In this document: positions 1-7,448 of the stretch, piece by piece
How the letters are laid out: each line of letters starts with the position of its first letter
Numbering within the stretch: the first letter of the stretch is position 1
From: JBBQBQ01 sp038317685
GTDB taxonomy: Bacteria; Desulfobacterota; Desulfuromonadia; Desulfuromonadales; DDH964
Reading direction: 5' to 3'
Assembly (NCBI GenBank): GCA_038317685.1
Contig: JBBQBQ010000076.1
Span: forward strand, 1 to 14,498
Length of the DNA stretch: 14,498 nt
The notes under the pieces: model-generated
Databases searched by the model: none
Seen by the model: the letters and a program-made list of their open reading frames with translations, nothing else
What the model was told of the DNA's origin: nothing
Program-made: the position numbers and the translations under genes

Positions 1-42
1 TGGGACAAGGTCATGAACCTCGACCGCTTCGACCTCCCCTGA
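1..42 (+). CDS. katG: Catalase-peroxidase KatG, C-terminal fragment
   Basis: Only the last 13 codons and a TGA stop (40-42) are inside the window. The peptide reads WDKVMNLDRFDLP. The string W-x-KVMNLDRFD is the highly conserved C-terminus of bifunctional catalase-peroxidases, the heme enzymes that break down hydrogen peroxide. The identification rests on this short tail alone, but the tail is distinctive. The gene runs rightward and converges on gltD, with a strong hairpin between them. The rest of the protein, including the heme site, lies outside the window and cannot be judged. Confidence 0.8.
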   Translation, partial: WDKVMNLDRFDLP

Positions 43-70
43 GCCCGGCTGAAACGCCTTCGGCTGGACA

Positions 71-103
71 TCCAAAGGGCGGCCCATTCGGCCGCCCTTT
101 GGA
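71..103. terminator. Perfect 14-bp hairpin between convergent katG and gltD
   Basis: Positions 71-84 (tccaaagggcggcc) pair perfectly with 90-103 around a 5-base loop (cattc). The hairpin lies 28 bases after the katG stop and 42 bases beyond the gltD stop, which is where a shared bidirectional terminator is expected. There is no clear U-tract on either side, so intrinsic termination is inferred from stem strength and position only. Confidence 0.7.
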
Positions 104-145
104 TTCAAGTCGCTGTGAACTCGATTGATCAATCCTGAAACCAGT

Positions 146-1618
146 TTACGGCAGATCCGTCTCTCCCATCAGGAAACGGTCGACCTCGCGGGCGGCGGCG
201 CGTCCTTCGTTGATCGCCCAGACGACCAGCGACTGGCCGCGGCGAGCGTCGCCGGCGGCGAAGAGTTTGGGGACGCTGGTGGCGAAGGAGCCGTAGTCGG
301 CGGCGAGATTGGTGCGAGGATCGCGGGCCACCTCGACGCCGGCGGTGACCGCTCCTTCCGGCCCGAGAAAGCCCATGGCGAGCAGGACCAGGTCGGCGGG
401 GATGACCCGCTCGCTGCCGTGAACCTGTCTCGGCAGCAGACGCCCCCCCTGCTCCTGCCATTCGATGTCGTGAATGCGCAGCTGGCGCACGTGGCCCGCG
501 TCGTCGGCGATAAACTCCTCGGCGGTCACCAGGAACTGGCGGGGGTCGGCGCCGAAGACCGCCTTCGCCTCCTCCTGGCCGTAATCGCGCCGGAAGATTC
601 GCGGCCATTGGGGCCAGGGGTTGTCGGCGGCCCGGCCTTGAGGCGGACGGGGCATGATCTCCAGCTGGACAACGCTTTTGCACCCCTGGCGCAGGGCGGT
701 GCCGACACAGTCGGTGCCGGTGTCACCGCCGCCGATGACGACCACATCCTTGCCGGCGGCGTCGATCAGCAGCTCGCTGCCGTCGAGGAGGCGGCGGGTA
801 TTGTGGGTCAGGTACTCCATGGCGTAGTGGATGCCGGCGGCGGCGCGGCCGGGGATCGGCAGATCGCGGGGCGCGGTGGCCCCGCAGGCCAGGACCACGG
901 CGTCGAAACCGGCCAGCAACTCCTCCAGGGGCAGCTGCCGCCCGACCTCGACCCCGGTGAGAAAGCGCACCCCCTCAGCGGCCAGAAGGTCGACCCGCTG
1001 CTGCACCAGCCCCTTGTCGAGCTTCATGTTGGGGATGCCGTACATCAGCAGCCCGCCGATCCGGTCGGCCCGCTCGTAGACGGTGACCTGATGCCAGGCC
1101 TTGTTGAGCTGGGCCGCGCAGGCGAGCCCCGCCGGCCCGGAGCCGACGACCGCGACAGTCTTGCCGCTCCGCCCCGCCGGCGGCTGCGGGACGATCCACC
1201 CTTCGGCGAAGCCCCGGTCGGCGATCTCCTGCTCGATCGCCTTGATCGTCACCGGCGGTTCAATGAGGCCGAGGACGCAGGCCCCTTCGCAGGGGGCGGG
1301 ACAGACCCGCCCGGTCACCTCCGGGAAGTTGTTGGTCATCTGCAGCCGCGCCAGCGCCTGGCGCCAGAGGCCGCGATAGATCAGGTCGTTCCACTCCGGA
1401 ATCAGGTTGTAGACCGGGCACCCCGAGGCCGCCCCGGCGAGGGTCAGGCCGGTATGGCAGAAGGGAGTGCCGCATTCCATGCAGCGCGCCCCCTGCTCCC
1501 GGCACTGCTCCTCGGGGTGATGGAGGTGAAATTCGTTCCAGTCCCGGAGCCGCTCCGCCACCGGCCGATCGGCCGGCAGCTCCCGGTAATATTCAAGAAA
1601 CCCGGTTGGTTTACCCAT
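146..1618 (-). CDS. gltD: Glutamate synthase (NADPH) small subunit GltD
   Basis: The 490-residue protein is the beta subunit of bacterial NADPH-dependent glutamate synthase. It takes electrons from NAD(P)H via FAD and passes them through Fe-S clusters to GltB, where 2-oxoglutarate and glutamine-derived ammonia form glutamate. The N-terminal cluster domain shows cysteines C46, C49, C54 and C67 and then C106, C110 and C114. The FAD-binding Rossmann motif VAVVGSGPAG is at 155-164 and a second dinucleotide fold, VVVIGGGDTG, is at 292-301. The C-terminal AAGDARRGQSLVVWAINEGR stretch (454-473) is the typical FAD-contacting end. The length is normal for the family. ATG at 1618 follows GGAG (1628-1631) with a 9-base gap. 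It lies 68 bases downstream of gltB on the same strand, so one operon is likely. Homologous electron-transfer subunits of other enzymes exist, but the gltB neighbour settles the call. Confidence 0.96.
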   Translation of the reverse strand: MGKPTGFLEYYRELPADRPVAERLRDWNEFHLHHPEEQCREQGARCMECGTPFCHTGLTLAGAASGCPVYNLIPEWNDLIYRGLWRQALARLQMTNNFPEVTGRVCPAPCEGACVLGLIEPPVTIKAIEQEIADRGFAEGWIVPQPPAGRSGKTVAVVGSGPAGLACAAQLNKAWHQVTVYERADRIGGLLMYGIPNMKLDKGLVQQRVDLLAAEGVRFLTGVEVGRQLPLEELLAGFDAVVLACGATAPRDLPIPGRAAAGIHYAMEYLTHNTRRLLDGSELLIDAAGKDVVVIGGGDTGTDCVGTALRQGCKSVVQLEIMPRPPQGRAADNPWPQWPRIFRRDYGQEEAKAVFGADPRQFLVTAEEFIADDAGHVRQLRIHDIEWQEQGGRLLPRQVHGSERVIPADLVLLAMGFLGPEGAVTAGVEVARDPRTNLAADYGSFATSVPKLFAAGDARRGQSLVVWAINEGRAAAREVDRFLMGETDLP

Positions 1619-1648
1619 ATCTCAAGACTCCGTAATTTGCGTGGTTCG

Positions 1649-1675
1649 CATAGGTCCCATGGGTCCTATAGGACG
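1649..1675. repeat. Three 9-bp tandem units (YATRGGWCS) in the gltB-gltD spacer
   Basis: Three consecutive near-identical 9-base units fill the middle of the 68-base gltB-gltD spacer: cataggtcc (1649-1657), catgggtcc (1658-1666) and tataggacg (1667-1675). An A-rich stretch follows at 1677-1684. The units resemble alternating 'GGTCC-TAT' microrepeats that I have the impression of having seen in intergenic DNA of related bacteria; I cannot verify that here. No function is evident. The array sits inside the predicted operon transcript. Confidence 0.5.
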
Positions 1676-1686
1676 TATAAAAAACG

Positions 1687-4600
1687 CTAGTTCCCACCGA
1701 CCCTCGCCAAGTCGGAGGCGTTCTCCTCGAAGGCGACGCGCCGGGCCTCGTCCCCGGAGAGGCCGGCCATGGTGGCGCGCTGGATCGCCTCCTGCATCCG
1801 CCGGTAGTCGCGCGGGTAGACCTTGACGAAGCGGCCGCGGGTCCGGTGCCAGTCGGCGAGAATCGCGTCGGCGCGGTTGGAGCCGGTGAGTTCGTGGTGG
1901 CGTTCGATAAGGCGCTGCACCAGCGTTGCTTCCTCGGCCTCAGCGAGGGATTCGAGGTCGACCATCTCCTGGTTGCAGCGGGCCGGGAAGTCCCCCTTCT
2001 GGTCGTAGACGTAGGCGATCCCCCCCGACATGCCGGCGGCGAAGTTGCGGCCGGTGGGGCCGAGAATGACGACGGTGCCGCCGGTCATGTATTCGCAGCC
2101 GTGATCGCCGACCGCCTCGACGACGGCCGTCAATCCTGAGTTGCGGACCCCGAAGCGTTCCCCGGCCATGCCGCGGATGAAGGCTTCCCCGGCGGTGGCG
2201 CCATAGAAGGCGACGTTGCCGATGATGATGTTCTGCGCCGGGTCATAAGCGACGGCGCGCGGCGGGAAGATGATGATGCGGCCGCCGGAGAGCCCCTTGC
2301 CGCAGTAGTCGTTGGCGTCCCCTTCGATGGTCAGGGTCAGCCCCTTGGGGATGAAGGCCCCGAAGGACTGCCCGGCGCTGCCGTTGAATTTGAGCCGGAT
2401 GGTGTCGTCGGGGAGCCCCTCCGCACCGAAACGGCGCGTCACCTCGCTGCCGAGGAGGGTGCCGACCACCCGGTTGACGTTCCGGATCGGCAGCGTCGCC
2501 CGCACCGGGGTGCGGTTCTCCAGGGCCGGCTCGCAAAGATGGAGCAGGACGGTCCGGTCGAGGCTGCGCTCCAGACCGTGATCCTGCGCCACCCGGCAGG
2601 TGTGGCCGATTTCGTCGGCGACGTTCGGGCGGTGCAGGATGGCGCTGAGGTCGAGGCCGCGCTCCGCGATGAGGGCGTTGCCGGGCTGGGGGCGCAGCAG
2701 ATCGCTGCGGCCGACCAGCTCATCGAAACGCCGGAAGCCGAGGCGGGCCATCCATTCGCGGACTTCGCGGGCGACAAAAGTGAAGAAGTTGACGACATGG
2801 TCCGGGGAGCCCTGGAAGCGCGACCGCAGTCGCGGATCGTGGGTGGCAATCCCCACCGGGCAGGTGTTGAGATGGCAGGCCCGCATCATGATGCAGCCTA
2901 AAACGACCAGGGGGGTCGTCGCGAACCCGAACTCCTCGGCTCCGAGGAGGCCGGCGATGACGACATCGCGGCCGGTCTTGAGCTGCCCGTCGGTCTCGAC
3001 CACGATGCGGTCGCGCAGACCGTTCAAAAGGAGGGTCTGGTGGGTCTCGGCGAGGCCGAGTTCCCAGGGAAGTCCCGAATGATGGATGCTGGAGAGGGGC
3101 GAAGCGCCGGTGCCGCCGTCGTGGCCGGAGATGAGGACGACATCGGCCTTGGCCTTGGCGACCCCGGCGGCGATGGTGCCGACGCCGACTTCGGAGACGA
3201 GCTTGACGCTGATGCGCGCCCGGTCGTTGGCGTTCTTGAGGTCATGGATGAGTTCCGCCAGGTCCTCGATGGAGTAGATGTCATGGTGGGGGGGCGGCGA
3301 GATCAGCCCGACCCCCGGCGTCGAATGGCGCACCCGGGCGATCTCCGGGAAGACCTTCATCCCCGGCAGCTGCCCCCCTTCGCCGGGTTTGGCGCCTTGC
3401 GCCATCTTGATCTGCAGCTCCTGGGCGTTGACCAGGTATTCGCTGGTGACGCCGAAGCGAGCCGAGGCGACCTGCTTGATGGCGCTGTTGCGGCTGTCGC
3501 CGCTTTCGTCAGGCTGATAGCGGGCCGGGTCCTCTCCCCCTTCGCCGGTGTTCGATTTGCCGCCGAGGCGGTTCATGGCGATGGCGAGGGCCTCGTGAGC
3601 CTCGCGGCTGATGGAGCCGTAGGACATGGCGCCGGTCTTGAAGCGTCGGACGATCGCCTCCACCGGCTCGACCTCCTCCAGGGGGACGCCGGCGGCCGGC
3701 AGGTTGAATTCGAGCAGGCCGCGGGGGGAGCGGGCCTGGCGGCTCTGGTCGTCGGCCCGGGCAGAGAATTCCTGGAAGATCCGGTAGTCGTTCTTGCGGG
3801 TCGCTTCCTGAACCAGGTGGATCGCCATCGGTCCGAGCTGGTGAACCTCGCCGTCCCGGCGCCATTGGTGGAGCCCCCCCGGCGCAAGCCCCTCGGAAGG
3901 GTCGCGGCGCGGGGCAAAGGCATGCCGGTGGCGGGCGAGCGCGGCCGTCGCGAGCTGCTCCAGGCCAAGCCCCCCGAGGCGCGACGCGGTGCGGGTGAAG
4001 TAGCGGTCGATCACCTCGGTGGCGAGGCCGACCGCTTCGAAGATCTGGGCTCCCCGGTAGCTCTGGATGGTCGAGATCCCCATCTTCGCCATGGTCTTGA
4101 CCACCCCCTTGGTCGCGGCCTTGAGATAGTTCCGCAGCGCCGTCTCGAGTGCGACCCCGGTCAGCAGTTGGTCGTCGATGAGGCCGGCGATGCTCTCCAG
4201 AGCCAGGTAGGGGTTGACCGCCCCGGCGCCGTAGCCGATCAGCAGGGAGAACTGGTGGATGTCGCGCGGCTCGCCCGACTCCAGCACCAGCCCCACCAGG
4301 GTTCGGGTACCGCGGCGGATCAGGTGATGGTGCAGGCCGGCCACCGCCAGCACCGCCGGGAGCGGGGCGCGCTGTTCATCCACGCCGCGGTCGGACAGGA
4401 TCAGCAGGCTCGCCCCGGCGGCAATGGCAGTATCGGCCTGTCGAAAGAGCTCATCGAGAGCCGCCGCCAGTCCCTTGGCGCCCTTGGCGACCCGGAACAG
4501 AATCGGCAGCGTCGCGGCACTCAGGCCGGGGCGGTCGAGGGCGCGCAACCGGGCGAGCTGGTCGTTGTCGATGAGCGGACTGGCAAGTTTGACGTGCCGG

Positions 4601-6285
4601 CACGATTCCGGGTCGGCGGAGAGGAGGTTGCGCTCGGCGCCGAGGGTCGTCTCGGTTCCGGTAATGATCTCTTCGCGGATGCTGTCGATCGGCGGGTTGG
4701 TGACCTGGGCGAAGAGCTGTTTGAAGTAGGCGGACAGGAGCTGCGGCTGGTCGGAGAGGACCGCCAGAGCCTCGTCGGCGCCCATCGAGCCGACCGGTTC
4801 GACGCCGCTTCCGGCCATGCCCGTCAAGGTTTTGCGCAGCTCCTCGAAGGTGAAGCCGAAAGCCAGCTGGCGCTGCAGCAGCGTCGTCGCCTCCGGCGCC
4901 GCCGGGGGCGCGGGGGGGAGGTCCTCCAGGCGCACCAGGTTCGCGTCGAGCCACTGCTGGTAGGGCTGGGCGCCGACGATCCCGGCCTTGATCTCCTCGT
5001 CGGGGACGATCCGTCCCAGCTCGGTATCGACCAGAAACATCTTCCCCGGCTGCAGCCGCCCTTTTTGCAGGATCCGGTTGGCCGGGATTTCGAGGACCCC
5101 CGACTCGGAGGCGAGGATCACCAGATCGTCGCGGGTCACCCAATACCGGGAGGGGCGCAGGCCGTTGCGGTCGAGAAGCGCCCCAATGCGGACGCCGTCG
5201 GTGAAGGCGACGGCCGCCGGGCCGTCCCAGGGCTCCATCAGGCAGGCATGATACTCGTAGAAGGCGCGTTTTTCGGGGCTCATCTGCTGGTGGCGGCTCC
5301 ACGGCTCGGGGATCATCATCATGATCGCGTGGGGCAGGGAGCGGCCGGAGAGGTGAAGGAATTCCAGGCAGTTGTCGAACATCCCAGAATCGCTGCCGGT
5401 TTCGTCGATGACCGGCAGGATTTTCGCCCACTCATTGCCGAGGACCCGGCTGGCGAGGAGGGTCTGGCGGGCGTGCATCCAGTTGACGTTGCCGCGCAGG
5501 GTGTTGATCTCGCCGTTGTGGGCCAGGTACCGGTAAGGGTGGGCCCGCATCCAGTTGGGGAAGGTGTTGGTGGAGAAGCGCGAATGGACCAGGGCCAGGG
5601 CGCTGTTGATGGCCGAGTTACGCAGGTCGAGAAAATACTGGGGAAGCTGGTGGGGGGTGAGCATCCCCTTGTAGACGATGGTGCGTCCCGAGAAACTGCA
5701 GACGTAAAAGGTTGCTTCCTCATGGGGCCCGAGGCCGCGGACGGTATTGGTCAGATGGCGGCGACAGACGTAGAGACGCCGCTCGAAGTCGAGTTCGTCG
5801 AGAAGTTCCGGAGGCCGGGCGACGAAGAGCTGGCGGATCACCGGCTCCAGATAGCGGGCGCCGGCGCCGAGCCGGCTGTTGTCGGTCGGGACGGTGCGCC
5901 AGCCGATGAACTGCAGGCCGTGGGCGGCGACGGTCTGTTCGGCGAGGCGTTCGCAGCGGTGGCGCTCGCCGCGATCGCGGGGGAGGAAGATCATCGCCAC
6001 CGCGTACTGCCCGGCCTCGGGGAGGTGGATCAGGTCGTCGGCGCACTCCTCGCGGAAGAAGTCGTGGGGGATCTGCAGGGTGATTCCGGCGCCGTCGCCG
6101 CTGTCGGGATCGCAGCCGACGGCGCCGCGATGTTCGAGGTTGGCGAGGACTTCGAGGGCTTGCTGCACCAGTTGATGACTGCGCACCCCCTTGACATTGA
6201 CGACAAAGCCGACCCCGCAGGATTCGTGTTCGTACTGCGGATCGTAGAGCCCCTGGGCACGGGGCGGACAGCCGGGTTGGGTCAT
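1687..6285 (-). CDS. gltB: Glutamate synthase (NADPH) large subunit GltB
   Basis: The protein has about 1532 residues and is the catalytic alpha subunit of glutamate synthase in ammonia assimilation. An Ntn-type glutaminase domain begins at Cys23 in ESCGVGF, so a 22-residue propeptide should be removed to expose the catalytic cysteine. The domain continues through HSRFSTNTFPNW and LAHNGEINTLRGN. The FMN-binding synthase domain is centred on about 880-1060, with GAMSYGSISREAH and ISGHDGGTGASPLSSI. The 3Fe-4S cluster cysteines are C1131, C1137 and C1142. The C-terminal glycine-rich beta-helix spans roughly 1290-1430. I chose ATG 6285 because it has GAGG (6294-6297) 8 bases upstream. The frame stays open to a GTG at 6366, but that extension runs across the predicted -10 box and would add 27 unconserved-looking residues. 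gltD follows in the same operon. Confidence 0.97.
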   Translation of the reverse strand: MTQPGCPPRAQGLYDPQYEHESCGVGFVVNVKGVRSHQLVQQALEVLANLEHRGAVGCDPDSGDGAGITLQIPHDFFREECADDLIHLPEAGQYAVAMIFLPRDRGERHRCERLAEQTVAAHGLQFIGWRTVPTDNSRLGAGARYLEPVIRQLFVARPPELLDELDFERRLYVCRRHLTNTVRGLGPHEEATFYVCSFSGRTIVYKGMLTPHQLPQYFLDLRNSAINSALALVHSRFSTNTFPNWMRAHPYRYLAHNGEINTLRGNVNWMHARQTLLASRVLGNEWAKILPVIDETGSDSGMFDNCLEFLHLSGRSLPHAIMMMIPEPWSRHQQMSPEKRAFYEYHACLMEPWDGPAAVAFTDGVRIGALLDRNGLRPSRYWVTRDDLVILASESGVLEIPANRILQKGRLQPGKMFLVDTELGRIVPDEEIKAGIVGAQPYQQWLDANLVRLEDLPPAPPAAPEATTLLQRQLAFGFTFEELRKTLTGMAGSGVEPVGSMGADEALAVLSDQPQLLSAYFKQLFAQVTNPPIDSIREEIITGTETTLGAERNLLSADPESCRHVKLASPLIDNDQLARLRALDRPGLSAATLPILFRVAKGAKGLAAALDELFRQADTAIAAGASLLILSDRGVDEQRAPLPAVLAVAGLHHHLIRRGTRTLVGLVLESGEPRDIHQFSLLIGYGAGAVNPYLALESIAGLIDDQLLTGVALETALRNYLKAATKGVVKTMAKMGISTIQSYRGAQIFEAVGLATEVIDRYFTRTASRLGGLGLEQLATAALARHRHAFAPRRDPSEGLAPGGLHQWRRDGEVHQLGPMAIHLVQEATRKNDYRIFQEFSARADDQSRQARSPRGLLEFNLPAAGVPLEEVEPVEAIVRRFKTGAMSYGSISREAHEALAIAMNRLGGKSNTGEGGEDPARYQPDESGDSRNSAIKQVASARFGVTSEYLVNAQELQIKMAQGAKPGEGGQLPGMKVFPEIARVRHSTPGVGLISPPPHHDIYSIEDLAELIHDLKNANDRARISVKLVSEVGVGTIAAGVAKAKADVVLISGHDGGTGASPLSSIHHSGLPWELGLAETHQTLLLNGLRDRIVVETDGQLKTGRDVVIAGLLGAEEFGFATTPLVVLGCIMMRACHLNTCPVGIATHDPRLRSRFQGSPDHVVNFFTFVAREVREWMARLGFRRFDELVGRSDLLRPQPGNALIAERGLDLSAILHRPNVADEIGHTCRVAQDHGLERSLDRTVLLHLCEPALENRTPVRATLPIRNVNRVVGTLLGSEVTRRFGAEGLPDDTIRLKFNGSAGQSFGAFIPKGLTLTIEGDANDYCGKGLSGGRIIIFPPRAVAYDPAQNIIIGNVAFYGATAGEAFIRGMAGERFGVRNSGLTAVVEAVGDHGCEYMTGGTVVILGPTGRNFAAGMSGGIAYVYDQKGDFPARCNQEMVDLESLAEAEEATLVQRLIERHHELTGSNRADAILADWHRTRGRFVKVYPRDYRRMQEAIQRATMAGLSGDEARRVAFEENASDLARVGGN

Positions 6286-6356
6286 GGTGGGAACCTCAAT
6301 TGGAAAGGCGGCGCGAACGCCGGTAAGCTTGGGTCCGGAAACGGCAATGGAAGGGG

Positions 6357-6365
6357 AGTATACCA
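6357..6365 (-). promoter_or_regulatory. Predicted extended -10 promoter for gltBD
   Basis: On the minus strand the sequence TGG-TATACT (6365 down to 6357) matches a sigma-70 extended -10 element. No good -35 hexamer stands 16-18 bases upstream, which fits an extended -10 type. Transcription would start near 6350 and give a leader of about 65 bases before the gltB ATG at 6285. This is prediction from sequence only. Confidence 0.5.
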
Positions 6366-6377
6366 CGTCCCCGGCAC

Positions 6378-6395
6378 CGGCAGAAGCCGCTGCCG
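6378..6395. promoter_or_regulatory. Small dyad beside the gltB -10 box (possible operator)
   Basis: CGGCAG (6378-6383) and CTGCCG (6390-6395) form an inverted repeat with a 6-base spacer. It sits just upstream of the predicted gltB -10 box, roughly where the -35 region falls, and between the divergent gltB and outer-membrane protein genes. It could bind a regulator, but short GC dyads are common by chance in DNA of this composition. Confidence 0.2.
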
Positions 6396-6479
6396 CCAGT
6401 TTCCCCCCGTCTTATTGCTGGAAGCTGCGACCGAATTGCGGTAGAGTTCCGAAAAATTTAACCTTCAAGGAGCTCTTCC

Positions 6480-7244
6480 ATGCGACCCTCCCACCGTATC
6501 CTGACCCTGCTGGCGGTCCTGGCCCTGACCGCCCTCCCGGCCCGCGCCGACGAGATATTCTCCCTCAAGGCCGGCTACCAGACCCTCAGCCCGAGCGGGA
6601 CCTTCGCCGCCGTCCGCAGCGGGATCGGCACCCACATCGATCTCGAACACGACCTTCCCTATGACGACAGCCAGGGGCTCACCGCCGAAGCCGCTCTGCA
6701 GTTCGGCGCCGTCCGGATTGCCGGGGGCTATCTGCCGCTGAGCTTCTCGGGGCAGGGAACCCTGCATCAGGCCATCGATTTCAACGGCCAAACCTTCACC
6801 GCCGGCACCGTGGTCGCCAGCGACGTCGACCTCAAACTCTACGATCTCGCGGCGACCCTTTATCTGGTCAATTTCGACGACCTGCCGGTGCGCTTCCAGC
6901 TCGGCCCCGAAGTCGCGGTCAAGATCGTCGCCGCCGACCTCTCCTTCTCCGATCATACCACCGGCATCAAGGAGAGTGCCAGCAGCACCGCGGCGATTCC
7001 GACCGTCGGCGGGCGGTTACGGGTCGGATTCGCCGACTACCTCGGTCTGGTCGGCCGGGTCGGCTACCTGAAGTACAGCGACAACTCCTTCCTCGACGCC
7101 GAGGCCCAGGTGGAGTTCTCTCCGCTGCCGATGGTCGGTCTCTATGGCGGGTATCGTTACTTCGATCTCAAAATCGATGCGGGGGAGGTTTTGGTCGATG
7201 CCAACTTCTCCGGCCCCTTCGTCGGCGCCCTGGTCCGCTTCTGA
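6480..7244 (+). CDS. Outer-membrane beta-barrel protein of unknown function
   Basis: The 254-residue protein starts with a clear signal peptide: basic MRPSHR, a hydrophobic core, and an ALPARA-DE cleavage site near residue 22. The mature part alternates polar and hydrophobic residues with many aromatic strand ends (LKAGYQTL, VRIAGGYLPLSF, VGLYGGYRYFDLKI). It ends in Phe after FVGALVRF, the usual C-terminal signal for outer-membrane barrel insertion by the Bam machinery. Short acidic loops such as HDLPYDDSQG are present. I do not recognise a named family; it may belong to the small Gram-negative barrel proteins of about 250 residues annotated only as outer-membrane proteins. ATG 6480 has a good AAGGAG (6467-6472) 7 bases upstream. 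It is a single gene divergent from gltB and followed by a hairpin, so it is probably its own transcription unit. Confidence 0.8.
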   Translation: MRPSHRILTLLAVLALTALPARADEIFSLKAGYQTLSPSGTFAAVRSGIGTHIDLEHDLPYDDSQGLTAEAALQFGAVRIAGGYLPLSFSGQGTLHQAIDFNGQTFTAGTVVASDVDLKLYDLAATLYLVNFDDLPVRFQLGPEVAVKIVAADLSFSDHTTGIKESASSTAAIPTVGGRLRVGFADYLGLVGRVGYLKYSDNSFLDAEAQVEFSPLPMVGLYGGYRYFDLKIDAGEVLVDANFSGPFVGALVRF

Positions 7245-7250
7245 TCGAAC

Positions 7251-7282
7251 GGCGGCCGGTCTGAAAAACCGGGCCGGCCGCC
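7251..7282 (+). terminator. GC-rich hairpin after the outer-membrane protein gene
   Basis: Positions 7251-7259 (ggcggccgg) pair with 7274-7282 (ccggccgcc), starting 6 bases after the stop codon. No T-run follows, so this is a possible terminator on stem strength and position only. A competing short stem (ccggt 7256-7260 with accgg 7268-7272) is also possible. Confidence 0.45.
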
Positions 7283-7382
7283 TCCTCCCCACCCCGCCTC
7301 CTCCCTTCCACAGGAATCTTTCCAGACCCAAAAAAACCCTCGAAGATGACTGAAGCTGCGAAGGAATTTTTAAAATTAACTC

Positions 7383-7410
7383 TTGACTTGAGAAGCCCTT
7401 TTTATTTATT
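7383..7410 (+). promoter_or_regulatory. Predicted sigma-70 promoter for the HD-GYP gene
   Basis: TTGACT (7383-7388) matches the -35 box at 5 of 6 positions. TTTATT (7405-7410), 16 bases further on, matches the -10 box at 4 of 6. The pair lies in the most AT-rich stretch of the window (about 7360-7412), 39 bases before the chosen ATG at 7449. Prediction only. Confidence 0.45.
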
Positions 7411-7448
7411 CTCGGGGCCCGTTGAGCACCCTCCACCGCGAAGGACCA

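Noticed and set aside
125..1690. Plus-strand ORF of 521 codons antisense to gltD
   Set aside because: gltD has both Rossmann motifs and the Fe-S cysteines. The opposite frame shows only shadow-type sequence, and its end merely translates the 9-bp repeat.
6286..6366. N-terminal extension of GltB from GTG 6366
   Set aside because: The extra 27 codons cover the predicted -10 box. ATG 6285 has a better ribosome-binding site and leaves a normal short propeptide before catalytic Cys23.
3040..6444. Plus-strand ORF of 1134 codons antisense to gltB
   Set aside because: It lies wholly opposite gltB, which has all family motifs. The translation is low-complexity G/A/R/V/D-rich and has no recognisable domain. 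Long antisense frames are common in GC-rich genes.
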